The notes beneath the pieces were generated by a model. That model did no database searches, was not told where the DNA came from, and saw only the letters and a list, made by a program, of their open reading frames with translations. Positions 1 to 11,808 of a stretch of DNA of 64,000 nt are shown here, piece by piece. Position numbers and translations under genes: made by a program. Source of the DNA: Ilyonectria destructans (Eukaryota; Ascomycota; Sordariomycetes; Hypocreales; Nectriaceae); NCBI GenBank assembly GCA_020740775.1, contig JAHEWK010000006.1, forward strand, positions 2,356,001-2,420,000, read 5' to 3'. Position 1 is the first letter of the stretch. Each line of letters begins with the position of its first letter.

Positions 1-620
1 GAAGCCAACCACGGCTGTCACGATCTGGGCATCATGAGCTGTTTGCAGCCGATCTCTGCCCAATGGGGTGGGATGACGGTGGCCTCAACATAATCTGCAT
101 CGCCCTTAAATAGGCCTTCTGCATGTATGCGAGTAGACGTCCAACATGACGGCTGATCGGTTGTCTGATATTCCATCCTCGCTCCCGGCCGTGGTCATCG
201 CTCCTGCCACCGGAGTCGCCCGGCATATTTCAACCACCTCCGACCACAACTCCGGGATATCCGCATCCGGACCTCCGGCTTAATGAATTGTGTAACATCA
301 AAAATGGCCAAGGCGAGACCAAGCTGTGAGCTCAAGCTGTGAGGTCAAGCTGGCCGAGAACCACGTGCTATTTACCCATCGCTTGGTGTTGGTGCTGTAG
401 TCCGCCCTCCTGCAATCTTGGGTTGCGGATCCTCATTCAGCGTAGCGTAGCGTGCGTGTCACCTTGCCTCCTGTAGATGACTCCCGGCTATTCTTCATGC
501 CAACTGGGGAAACTCTGGCTATCAATCACATCCAGCGGTGAGTCTTTGGCCCTGAACTGCAGCCAAGCCCCCTATTGCGGTCCATCGCTCAATCCTCAAA
601 CATCCCCCACCAAGCCGACC

Positions 621-689
621 ATCGACCACCGACTATCGACCACCGACTATCGACCACCGACTATCGACCACCGACTATCGACCACCGAC
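621..689. repeat. 14-bp minisatellite, about 4.9 copies
   Basis: The unit ATCGACCACCGACT recurs without change at 621, 635, 649 and 663, with a fifth copy at 677 lacking its last base. It then decays into ACCGACC-type fragments up to about 715. The unit length is not a multiple of three, so the repeat rotates through all frames and argues against coding. Confidence 0.95.
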
Positions 690-989
690 CACCGACCAAC
701 CGACCACCTGACCTAACCCCCAAACCCACTCCCACTGACCCAGTCTCTATCTGGATACTGCCCCTGAACCTGTCCCCCAATGAGCCCGTGTTACCGTATC
801 AGCCGCCGACCAAACACCTGTGCTCAAGGATCCATCCAGCACACTACGTACAAACTCCCGATGATACAATACAGCCTCCCTCACGTAAAAAGAATGCCCT
901 AGCCTGATTTACTAACTAATCAAACCACTCTCCAGCTGTACCCACTTACCCCGCCTGCCCCATAATCCATTCCCATCATCCAAAATAAT

Positions 990-1003
990 TAACAAAAAGA
1001 AAA
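990..1003 (-). terminator. Pol III T-run terminator of the tRNA gene
   Basis: On the minus strand the sequence directly after the tRNA 3' end is TTTTCTTTTTGTT. It holds a run of four and a run of five T residues starting within 10 nt of the discriminator base, which is the usual RNA polymerase III stop signal. Confidence 0.75.
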
Positions 1004-1009
1004 CCCGAG

Positions 1010-1099
1010 TGCGGCCTGTGAGAATCGAACTCACGTCGCCAGTGAATTGAGGAGTTGTTAGTCCACAAACTGGTATACTGACCACTATACTAAGGCCGC
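1010..1099 (-). tRNA. tRNA-His (GTG) with an 18-nt intron
   Basis: Read on the minus strand, the 5' acceptor arm GCGGCCT pairs perfectly with AGGCCGC, followed by discriminator A at 1010. A D-arm (TAGTATAGTGGTCAGTATAC) and a T-arm with the TTCGATT loop are present. The anticodon stem is CCAGT/ACTGG and the loop reads TTGTGG then C, giving anticodon GTG (His). Between loop positions 37 and 38 lies an 18-nt insert, at the canonical place for nuclear tRNA introns. Without it the tRNA is 72 nt. The minus-strand T-rich run just downstream (about 990-1003) fits a Pol III terminator. Confidence 0.95.
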
Positions 1100-2625
1100 C
1101 TAGTGTCTTGTTGTTAAAGATTTGGATGATATTTAATCATATAAGGGCAGGGAGGTGGCTGGGAGCGATATTGGGCGATATTGGCGGGAGACGGGCGACG
1201 GGTGGGTTTGAAGCGGATGTGGGTTGCTGATGGATTTGGAAGGTACGGAAGTACTACTAGGACGCACCTGACGCTTTCTGCAGGTGTTGTGGTGAGAGAA
1301 TTCAGTGTTGCAAATTTGCGTGCTGGATGGGTGTGATCGCGCGCTGGGTGGTGGTAGGCGCTATCGCAATGCCACAAGTGGTCACAGTTCAGTCGCGAAA
1401 TTCCCACACTTGCAGAATACCATTCACAGATGAAGGTAGAGTATTCCAGTTCCGGAAATTCATAAGGCCTGTCCGATATTGATTTTATTTTAGCTGTCTG
1501 TGTTTGGTTATAGGGTGCTAGATGGACACTGCGCCCGACTGTAAATATTCTGCTCCTCATTCCGCATCAACCACTCTGGCTCTTGTCCGACTGGGCTTTG
1601 TCCGCGAGGGTATGATGAACGGTGGGCCAAAGAAGTGACGAAATTTCTGCAAACAGTGGGCTGGACCTCTTGGTGCTTTGGATTGTTATTTACGTTTGAC
1701 TGGAGGCCCATCACTTCAAAGTTCGGCCGGAATACCGTTAGCATTCCTCAAAAACACAGAAAATTCGAGTGTGCTCTTCGACACTGAAATCAATTTGGTT
1801 ACACAGTACCGCAGTTGGCTAATGCATCTTTCCACCTGATTTTCCCAGATTAGATGATATTTGAGTATTGCTACTCACACACACCTATTGCTACTTGCAT
1901 ATGCAACTCCTAAAGTCTAAGAATTCCAATGCGCACACTAGGTACTAGTTTTCCCAGAGCTTTCTAAAGGGTTGTACCGGTATTCGAATAGCAATATTCT
2001 CGTGTGCGAATGGCAATACTCTAATATTTAGGTACGATCTCTAATGTCAAAGGGATACGAGTACATATACTTCCGTCTTTGGTACAAACATCGGGTGCTT
2101 AGCTGTACGTACGGCAACATCATAATGCAAATGCAAATCTTTAATCTTCGTGGACAGACATCATGGCGAGCTTCAAGTAGACTAACAAAGACTGCCCAAT
2201 CCCGTAAAAATCCAGGAAACACGCATTGTTTTCTTCCGTTCTGATATCCACGACCGACTTCGGTCTGTTCCCGACGAAGCGGACTCCATATCGATCTCTA
2301 CTAGAAGCCTGATATCCTCGTTCACATATTTCTTACATTCCATCAACTAATTACTATTCATTCGTTTTAATGCTTCACTGATGCCAACGTCATTTGGGTT
2401 GTGCTCGGCAGCAGCGTCGCCGAAACAGGAACGTGGGGTAATTGCCAATGACATCAACCAGCTCCTACCTTATCAGTACACATGTGTTCTCAGAGCATTT
2501 GTAATCGCATTACTGGCCCACTGCATTGCATACTGCAGGGACATCATATATATCTCAGAAGTCGAATGACAGTGATGCTTGCATCTCCCGTTCTTCACAA
2601 CCGGCTTATCACCACAATTTCGACT
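1100..2625. other. intergenic region, includes a MITE-like element
   Basis: No gene is supported. The region carries the inverted-repeat element at 1858-2026. The last 600 bases are presumably the promoter and leader of the downstream 5-oxoprolinase gene. A minus-strand open frame at 1114-1560 has no recognisable motif and was rejected. Confidence 0.5.
1858..2026. mobile_element. MITE-like inverted-repeat element, copy 1
   Basis: The left end reads ATATTTGAGTATTGCTACTC and the reverse complement of the right end reads AATATTAGAGTATTGCCATT. The terminal inverted repeats extend about 40 bp each with roughly 70-75 percent identity, and both contain a further inner TATTGCTA block. The interior has no coding capacity. 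A diverged second copy in the opposite orientation lies near 27.66 kb and shares the terminal motif plus an internal 16-nt exact match (GTCTAAGAATTCCAAT at about 1915-1930). This supports a dispersed non-autonomous element rather than a chance hairpin. No target duplication is clear. Confidence 0.5.
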
Positions 2626-5600
2626 ATGACAACCTTAAAGCAACGCGGGATTCGGATCGCAATTGACCGTGGTGGTACCTTTACCGACTGTGTCGGAGAG
2701 AACAATGGCGAGGAAATCATCATCAAGCTCCTCTCAGAGGACCCTGCCAACTACAAGGACGCCCCGCTCGAAGGAATTCGTCGCATCATGAGCCATTTCC
2801 TTGGTCGAGATATTCCTCGAGGCGAGGCCTTGGATACTTTGCAAATTGACTCAATCCGTATGGGGACGACAGTTGCCACAAATGCTTTGCTTGAGCGAAA
2901 GGGCGAAAAGATTGCCATGGTTGTAACAAAAGGCTTCAAAGATTGCTTGACCATTGGAAACCAGTCGCGACCCAAGATTTTTGACCTCGCTATTAGAAAG
3001 CCAGATGTTCTCTACGAAAAGGTAATTGAAGTGGATGAACGTGTCACCCTTGAAGACTACGCCGAGGACCCTAAGAGGACAGTCACTGAAGCCCAAGCTC
3101 AAGTCGGAACCAAGGAAGCAGAGGGTAAAGATCTGGTCCGGGGGATGTCCGGGGAGACGGTGCGGATCATGAAACGGGCAGAAGAAGAAGACATTCGAAC
3201 AAAGTTGAAAGAAGTCTATGATGGTGGCATCCGAAGCATTGCAGTTTGTCTGATGCATGGCTACACCTTTCCGGACCACGAGGCTTTGATTGGAAGGGTC
3301 GCAAAAGATATTGGTTTTAACCATATATCGTTGAGCCATGAACTGATGCCGATGATCAAGCTCGTCTCCCGAGCGACTTCGGTTTGTGCTGATGCATATC
3401 TCACGCCGGCAATTCGCAAGTATATCGACGGGTTTCAAGCTGGATTTGAAGGTGGATTAGGGACTCGGAGCGTCAAGGAAGAAAAAGGAGCAAGAGGTGC
3501 TAGGTGTGAATTTATGCAGAGCGACGGTGGGCTTGTGGATGTGGAAAAGTTTACTGGATTAAAGGCAATTCTCTCTGGCCCTGCTGGAGGTGTCGTGGGC
3601 TACGCAATGACTTCTTACGACGAGGAAACCAAAACACCAGTCATTGGTTTTGATATGGTAAGAACCAACATATTTTCCTGACATTTCTAACCTTTTCTAG
3701 GGCGGCACCAGCACGGATGTCTCCCGATATGGTGATGGACGATACGAGCATGTCTTTGAAACGACCACTGCTGGTGTGACGATTCAATCTCCTCAACTGG
3801 ACATTAATACTGTTGCGGCTGGTGGCGGCTCTCGACTATTCTTTAAAAATGGTCTCTTTGTGGTAGGACCCGAGTCAGCTGGAGCACACCCAGGACCAGC
3901 GTGTTATCGGAAAGGCGGACCAGCTACGGTCACCGATGCGAATGTATTCCTTGGTCGCATACTCCCTGAATTCTTTCCCAAGATTTTTGGGGAAAATGAA
4001 GATGAAGGTTTGGATGTGGAGGCGAGCAGAAAGGTGTTGCAAGTTTTGGCGGACCAAGTCAACCGAGAGACAGGAAAGAACTTGACGGCAGACGAGGTGG
4101 CATATGGATTTCTAACGGTCGCCAATGAAACAATGACGAGACCAATTCGATCGATAACAGAGGCTAAGGGACACGACACCTCGAAACATCGGCTTGCTAC
4201 CTTCGGAGGGGCTGGCGGTCAGCACGCTGTGGCCATTGCCGAGTCCCTGGGAATCCAGCAGATTCTTGTTCACAGATACTCCTCTGTCCTTTCTGCCTAC
4301 GGGATGGCTCTTGCAGATGTCGTCGACGAGCGGCAAGAACCCGAGTCCAAGGCTTGGAAAAATGCTGCCAAGGTGGTTGGCGAGCTCCAAGAGAAAATGA
4401 AGAAGCTCAAGGACAAATCACTAGCTTCTCTAAAGGATCAGGGTTTCCAAGACGACGAGATTGTATTCGAAGAGTATCTCAACATGAGATACCGCGGTAC
4501 TGAGTCGGCTCTCATGATAATCAAGCCCAGCCAAGAAGAGGCTAAAGCAAGCTTTGGAGGCAATGACTGGGATTTTGGAAACGCTTTTGTGAAGCAACAT
4601 CGTTATGAGTTTGGTTTTACATTGGATGATCGGGATATTATTATCGACGATGTGCGCATCCGTGGCATTGGAAAGAGCTTCCGCCATGACGAGGAGACGG
4701 TAGACAAACAACTGAAAGACATCAAGCGACAGGAAGTGTCCGAAAAGAAACAACACGGTACCCAGCCGGTGTACTTTGAGGGTGGAAGAAAGGAGACGCC
4801 CATTTACAAACTCGAGGATCTCAACATTGGGGACACTATCCAGGGGCCAACCATTCTCGCTGATGATACCCAGACAATCGTCATCACACCAAAGGCAAAT
4901 GCAGTCATCTTGAAGACACACGTGGTCATTGATCTTGAAAAAGCCAGCACAAAAGACGAGTGAGTATCTAAGCCATTGTTTTACTCATCTAATAGTTTTA
5001 GGTCACATCATAATTCAGACAGAGAAGTCGATCCTATTATGCTAAGCATTTTTGGACATCGCTTTATGGCTATTGCTGAACAAATGGGGCGAGCTTTGCA
5101 AAAGACGAGCGTCAGCACCAACGTCAAGGAGCGGCTCGACTTTTCTTGTGCCATTTTTGATGCCACGGGTGGACTTGTAGCCAACGCTCCTCATCTACCC
5201 GTTCATCTAGGTTCAATGTCCACTTGTGTTCGTCGACAGGCTGAAATTTGGAAAGGAAAACTAGAGAAGGGTGATGTCATCATTTCGAATCATCCCTCCT
5301 ATGGCGGAACTCACCTGCCAGACGTGACTTTGCTGATGCCGGCATTTGACGAAAAAGGAGAAAACATTCTCTTCTACGCTGCTTCGAGAGCACATCATGC
5401 GGATATTGGTGGCATCAGCGCAGGAAGTATGCCGCCGCATTCCCGGGAGTTGTTTCAAGAGGGAGCATCCATTATGAGTGAGAAGCTGGTCAGTCAAGGA
5501 AAGTTCAACGAGAAACGAGTCGTCGAACTATTCTACGATGAACCGGCGCAGTACCCAGGATGCAGTGGAACTCGCACTCTAGCAGACAACATCAACGATT

Positions 5601-6784
5601 TGAGAGCCCAAGTCTCGGCAAACCAAAAGGGAATCTCACTTATCGAGACTCTGATTGAAGAATACGGCCAGGAGACGGTTCAATTCTACATGGTCAACAT
5701 TCAGAAGAATGCTGAGCAATGTGTTCGCCGACTTCTCAAGAAAGTTTACAAACAATTCGAAGGCAAAGATCTGTCCGCGGTTGACTACATGGATGATGGG
5801 TCTCCGATTCGTCTCAAGGTCAAGATTGATCCCGAGCTTGGAGAAGCCGAGTTTGACTTTGAAGGAACCGGACCTGAGGTCTACGGCAACATCAACGCCC
5901 CGCAAGCCATCACGTACAGTGCCATCATTTACTGTTTGCGGTGTCTCATTTCCGAGGATATCCCCCTGAACCAGGGATGCCTAAGACCAATCCACGTCAA
6001 GATTCCGCCCAAGTCAATCCTCTCTCCCTCCCCTGGCGCGGCCGTGGTTGGAGGCAATGTCCTCACCAGTCAACGCATCACAGATGTCATCTTCAAAGCA
6101 TTTCAGGCATGCGCGGCCAGTCAAGGCTGCTGCAACAATCTCACCTTTGGGTTTGGAGGAAACCAAAGCGGCAAGCAGGCTGTCAAGGGCTTTGGCTACT
6201 ACGAAACGATTGCGGGAGGCAGCGGCGCAGGCCACAACTGGGAAGGCACCAGTGGTGTCCATGTACACATGACAAACACTCGCATCACGGATTCTGAAAT
6301 CTTTGAGAGGCGTTATCCTGTACTTCTTAGGGAGTTTTCCATTCGCCCAAACTCCGGAGGCCGAGGTCAGCACCGTGGCGGAGACGGAGTCATCCGTGAC
6401 ATTGAGTTCCGTATACCACTCCAAGTGTCCATTCTCAGCGAGAGACGTGTTTACCACCCATACGGACTTAACGGAGGTGGGGACGGAGAGTGCGGCCTCA
6501 ACCTCTGGGTGAGGAAGGTGGAAAAGACAAACTGGGAGACGTCTCTGAAGCGGTTCCACAACGAAGATGGAGGGGAGACGGAGTATGAGGAACGTCACAT
6601 TAACCTGGGAGCCAAGAACAGCGCAGCAATGAAGGCAGGTGACAGGATCATTGTGTGTACTCCAGGGGGTGGTGGATGGGGGGCGGAAGGGACCAAGAGT
6701 GTGGCGAAGCATCAGATCAATCCGACAGAAGCATGGCGCAAGGGTAGCGGTGCTGCAAGGGAAGAAGCAGCACTCCAGGCATAG
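2626..6784 (+). CDS. OXP1: 5-oxoprolinase (ATP-hydrolysing), HyuA-HyuB fusion
   Basis: Hydrolyses 5-oxo-L-proline to glutamate using ATP, in the glutathione (gamma-glutamyl) cycle; cytosolic. Exons 2626-3657, 3701-4959 and 5002-6784 (introns of 43 and 42 nt with GT..AG ends and CTAAC/CTAATAG-type branch sites) give 1357 aa, close to the roughly 1290 aa of the family. The N-terminal HyuA half shows the ATPase motif DRGGTFTDC (residues 14-22), GGTSTDVS (from 345, exactly at the first splice junction) and GGAGGQHA (513-520). The HyuB half shows NHPSYGGTH (about 860), HHADIGG, and a glycine-rich end with PGGGGWG. The ATG at 2626 was chosen because it starts just before the HyuA core; upstream in-frame ATGs at 2482 and 2566 add residues with no family character. 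The family is clear. The yeast-style gene symbol is by homology. Confidence 0.95.
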
Positions 6785-9700
6785 TTACGGCTTGATTGGA
6801 CTACGAGGTTCCCGAGGTTTGGGAATGTAGGCAAGCTGTGCGAAGAATTCATTCCAGAATACAGCATGACACAATCTACCCAAGAAACCGGAACCATTAC
6901 GTGAACTACCGGGAGCCTTCCCAAGATATTCACCGACCACGGGTACGTGTCTGACGTGCAGAGTGAGATCAGGCAGGCAGCTCAGAGGGATAAATCACTC
7001 ACGGCTCTTGACTGGTTGAAGTATCCGTTGATCATTGCAGAGCCTCACTGCCACCCAAGCTTGCGCGCGGATTGGCCAACGTGACCTGCCTAGCCGGGAA
7101 ATATCTCCAGTGTCAATGATTTGGCCGAGAGTGTATTAAGGCTGAGTCAGAGGTTGATTTTCCAAACTCTATGATCCAGAGTTGACGCACCCTGTGAAGG
7201 GAGAGTGGCCGGAGATGCCGGATTGGTTGCGGGAGAGACATTATGGTGTGCAAAGACAGTGTCGCCCTGAAACGAAGTGTACCTGAGACGATATACTCCA
7301 ACTTGAGATGGGAATATTCACTGGGCGTTGAGGAAGTCACGTTTCATATTGGTTTAATCGTCAGGCGAGAGCTTCTTGTGACCCGAGTTTGCGCTATTTG
7401 TGCAAAACTGTATTGTGAATCCCATCAAGTATAAAAACACCCTGGTATTAATAACCAATAGGTGGCAGCAATCCTGTCTTGAGCCCTTTGCAACGTCCGA
7501 TTGGATATTCCTTGACGGCATGTGAGTGCCTTTATGTCCAATCGCGGCTATAATTGCTGGTCCCCGAAGAGTTTCAAGCGGAGGTTGCATCACCGGAATC
7601 TCAACCAAGGATGTGTAAGTGTTCAAGGGATCTCCCAGTGTGAGTGGCCGACCTTGAATGAAGCGATCTTGCAGGTGATAATTAAGAGGACTGGAAATAG
7701 ACCAGCTGGTCGACAGGGTTGCTCGGGTTCGAAGACTTCTAGTGCAGAACGACAAGCATCATTCGGCCATATATTGACACCAGCTTGAAAAGGTGTTGCC
7801 ATGTTTGTCTGTTGAGGCCATTGCCACTTGATTTGCCTTTCATCACCAACGAGGCAAACCCGTGGCTTCAGGATGAAACCGCCTCTTTTTCAATCCAACA
7901 ATGTCGAGATGAATCACCACTAATCCATGGTCATCGCCATCCATGGGGCACGATGTGATCACATCAAGAAAAAGGCCTGCTGTTGCGTAGTTGTGAAAAT
8001 GGTCGGGTGCTCAGATGTTGACCACCATCGGATATTCCGACTGGCTGATTGTCTGCTAAAGTTGGGAATGACCACCTGGGGCTATGTTCTGAAAATGCCT
8101 CTGCCAGCTGTAGCCTAAAACATTGCCTTCAAGCAGTGTTTTTCCCATCTCGAGTCACTTGAGGCTTGCTGGTGGATGTTGCGGAACGGACGCTGGTGCG
8201 GCTTCGAGGACTTCAGTTCCGCTACCAACTCCCCCCATGCTTCAATTCCGCATCGCCATATTCGACGAGAATCCGTTGTTTCCTACGATTCCATTCTGGC
8301 CCACAAATAATGAAGAATTTTCTGCTTTAGCTAAAATGACGAGGACATGCATGCCAGCTCCAAGGCAACAAGGCATCCGAGAAATGTGATGCAGACGCCT
8401 CGGGCGACCTACAGCGACCAAACCAAGACCTTCACCTGACAGAGCCGGCATTAACAAGCTTCTCTCCACTGTCCACGGCCCCCAGCGCCCGATAACAGGG
8501 GTTTCCCACTGGATCAAAGCCCCCCGCCCTTGTCCAGCCCTACGAGGATGACAGGGTTGCTGCATTAGCTCGGCCAGCGATGGACCGGGGCCGAGACATC
8601 TCCCCCTCCCAACCTCCTTGCGGCTCCAACCTCAAAGTCTACGTTGCCCGGTGGACCAGAGACTTGTCCCAGTCTGACGCAGACCTCCAGGCTCCAGGGT
8701 CACTGCCTGAATAGTGCCGGTGTAGCCTGGGCTCTGCATGTGGTGGACGCCAATGGCAGGGCGCGCCTTCAGCCGGAGATGGAGGACTGAAACCACCTTG
8801 CTACCGTCTCGGACACGCCGCGATCTCTAGTCCCAGATTCCGCCGTTCAGGGAGGTGACGCACGCATTGCGGTCATGCGTTCTGCGGCTGTGGAGAGTCG
8901 TCGTTCTTAGACACCGAGCACCGGGCTGCTCTACGTGCGTCTCCCATCTGACACAGGCATGACCAAGAACTATATTGTAACCCTCGTTCTACACCAGGCG
9001 TCAAGGCTTGGTCCCGCGGGCGCCATTGAGGGGGCTGGTTCACGTTCGTGACCTTGAGTAAAAGAGTCCAACTCTGTCAATCAAGTATCTCGCGCAACCA
9101 TGATAAGCTGAGCGAGCGTCAACCGGAATAGGGCACATGCTTGACTTGACCCGCTTCTGGACCATCAGTGGCAGACCACATGCGGAATAGATCCCCTGGA
9201 TGGCTGAACTGGACACACCCCTGTGGTGCTGAATAGTCGGGACCTCATGACGGGAGTTGCATCCCTTATGGCACGTAGAACCGACGAGTGTAGTGGTGTG
9301 GTTGATTCAGGTACACATGTGAAAGAAGGCAAGTTGCCCTTTTTGTAAACACACATGTCGACGCTCCCCAGCCCCCTGACTTCATACACCAGACCCTTTA
9401 TTTACAGAATGTTCAAGGGCCCTTTGATTGCCACCGATGTTGGCATTTACAACGTTGCCGACTTGTGTTGCGGTTGCAATGACCTGGCTCTTCTCATTCG
9501 ACAGAGTCAACGGGTGACGCCGGCATAGCACTCGAGGACCACACCACTTCACACTCTACCAACAAAAGAGTGGTTCACACGAACCTGAATCGGCCGAGAT
9601 GCCCCCACCGATGTTGCGGTTCCAGATGTCGTTGGAAGTTGGGGGCCGTCGAGTATCCACTACTTGACTTCACGGAAGATACATCATGTACCGGTATGGC

Positions 9701-10019
9701 TCTTGGCCAAGACAAGGATGACTACTGGTCTGCCATGGCAGGTTTCTGCCTGTGGCAGACTTGTTCTTGCTTCTGTCTGTTGCGCGTTTGAGTCACATCC
9801 GGTCGAGAAGAGGGGGCGTGTGAGCTCTCGGTTCATCCGTTCCAAGACCTCAGCGTTGCGAGTCGATTCGCTGGCCTACGTTGAGGCTCTTTGCTCGTTA
9901 CATTTGCGTGGTGCAACGTTGGGTAGCTGGTGTCCGGCGTGGCTGCTATTTAGACCATGATTTCCGCGGCCTGACGAGGCATCACTCACCCATCCACTCC
10001 CTGTTCTCCAACTCAAGTC
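6785..10019. other. 3.2-kb gap without a supported gene
   Basis: Several open frames of 60-130 codons exist on both strands, the longest being minus 7354-7755. None shows a recognisable domain, and splice-linked neighbours are not apparent. The final few hundred bases are likely the promoter and leader of the NmrA-like gene. I see no RNA gene or mobile element here. Confidence 0.4.
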
Positions 10020-11057
10020 ATGATGCGTATCGCTGTAGCTGGTGGCGGTGGCCTTGGCTATCTCCTTGCAAAGGCGCTGTCCGAAGCCCCAACCGCTCTC
10101 AACGTTGTTGTTCTATCAAGATATGTGAGTAACTCCATGCTATGGACCGAACGACACTAACCTTACTAGGCCCGCAGCGAATATGTGCCACTCGGCATCC
10201 AAGTCTTGCAAGTCGACTACAACGACAATGAAAGCCTAGTTTATGCGCTTCAGGGGGTGAACCTCGTCATATCCGTCGTGGGAGGAAGGCCGCAACTGAA
10301 CCTGATCAACGCGGCGGCAACTAGCAACGTCCAGATGTTCGTGCCGTCCGAGTTCGAAGGAAGCCTCAGCAAGCGATCGCGCAACGACCCCCTAGACACG
10401 GGCTCCCACTCCGCAAGATCCCTACTGCGGAGGCTGTCTCAGTCCTCGCAGATGCAGTATACCATCTTTTCGTGCGGAGTCTTCATGGAGAGATTCCTCC
10501 CTGCTGGTCTCGGCAGTCTGAACATCGGACACAGCTGTGACCTGAACGAAGCCGGGTCCTACCTCCTCAACCTCAACCTGGCTTCAGCTGAGATTGTTGA
10601 AAAGGACTCTGGAGGGCACACCGTCCGTATATGCATGACTTCGGTCTATGACGTTGCCCGGTTCGTTGTTGCAGCGATCGAGCTCGGTCCCGGGAACTGG
10701 CCTCGCGAGTTGACGATGCGTGGTGACCGCATGTCGCTTCGTGATATCGTGGGAACCTGTGGCAGATACATGAACAGTAAGCAAATCAAGGCCATGTCAA
10801 ACCTATGCTAACTTGTTACAGCTCCATTCGAAATCCAATACAGACAGTTCAGAGAACTGGAGCCCTACATTGACTATTACACCCAACAGGGAGACACACA
10901 AACGGCTACAACGTACCAGCGCCTCCTGGCCACTGCCAATGGACGATACGAATTCGGAACTGCGTCGCTAAACGAAGCCATCCGCAATAATCCGGCTGTC
11001 GAAGACGTTCATCCAGTGTCGTTCCGCCAATGGCTAGCGAACGTATTCCCGTCATAA
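10020..11057 (+). CDS. NmrA-like / isoflavone reductase-type NAD(P)-binding protein
   Basis: Exons 10020-10124, 10170-10776 and 10822-11057, with two 45-nt introns, give 315 aa, the usual size for this atypical short-chain dehydrogenase group. The N-terminus carries a Rossmann glycine motif (VAGGGGLG, residues 6-13). Next come a conserved-type VDYNDNESL segment, where these proteins sense the adenine ribose, and the FVPSEFEG motif typical of isoflavone-reductase-like and NmrA-like proteins. The family comprises NADPH-dependent reductases and redox-sensing regulators, and the sequence does not say which this is. Two ATG codons stand in tandem (10020 and 10023); either may start. No biosynthetic cluster partner is adjacent, so no pathway is inferred. 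Confidence 0.88.
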
Positions 11058-11808
11058 GCGTCTTGACCGCATGGATCTAAGTTGCGCAACGGTGCTCGGA
11101 TTCGGTTGGTTGGCTGGTGTACTTCTGCTATACCCTAGGAGGGGCAAAGCGATTATTCTCCTCTTTCTTTAGCTTGGGATTGGTGTTAAACAAGAGTGTT
11201 GAGCTCGCGCTCGGATTCTGCCAGGTAGCGATTAACTCGGTTAGCTTGTCATTCCATGCTTTTCCAGAGTGATGTGAGATGTGAAATCGGATGAATGGAG
11301 TTAGGGTTGGCCCCCGTGGAAGCAACTCGGGTGGAAATGCCGGGGTTACATGGGCGCTTAACCTGCATGATGGGAGATGTGATTTGATGCTTATCAACTT
11401 GACCGTTTTGAGCTGGTCCTGGTAAGGAACCTCCAAGATCCCTGAAGGGTGTCGTCTTGTTTCAAACCCGAGCCTGTCTTACTCCTGACCAACAAGGTGC
11501 TTACTGGACTCCAATGGAGTGGAAACGAATTGCATCGCGTCGCTTTGTGTCCCAGTGTTGTTTGGTGAGATGCGACATGAGCTGCACCTTTCGCGCAGGT
11601 GACCAGGCTGCAGCAGGGTCTAGGGGAGCCAGTGTCATCTGTTTCAAGTGATTGCTGTCTAAATCAAAGCTAGCTTCTTGTTTAGTGTTGAACAGGATCC
11701 CAAAGCCCCTCATCCATCCAGTTGATGATTGCAGGCGTTGAGCACTGCCAAATGTAACATCATAAGTCATCCCGTCCTCTATGTTTCCTTTTCAGATCTA
11801 GAGAGAAT
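11058..11808. other. convergent intergenic region
   Basis: This is about 750 bp between the 3' ends of the NmrA-like gene and the minus-strand deaminase gene. I see only short open frames without motifs and no repeats. It presumably holds the two 3' untranslated regions. Confidence 0.5.

Larger units (their letters stand above)
1..1009. other. intergenic sequence at window start
   Basis: I see no convincing gene here. Short open frames exist on both strands, but they show no family motifs. The only structured element is the 14-bp tandem repeat at 621-689, listed separately. The last 20 bases hold the T-run that terminates the minus-strand tRNA gene next door. Confidence 0.5.

Noticed and set aside
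1114..1560. 148-codon minus-strand frame next to the tRNA gene
   Set aside because: No domain, no sensible start context, and Cys/His/Pro scatter typical of non-coding translation.
2482..2625. In-frame N-terminal extension of 5-oxoprolinase
   Set aside because: The added 48 residues show no targeting signal or family similarity; the HyuA domain begins right after the Met at 2626.
7354..7755. 133-codon minus-strand frame in the 6.8-10 kb gap
   Set aside because: Part of it (LGDPLNTYTSLVEIPVMQPP) reads tolerably, but no family, no splice partners and no codon bias support a gene.
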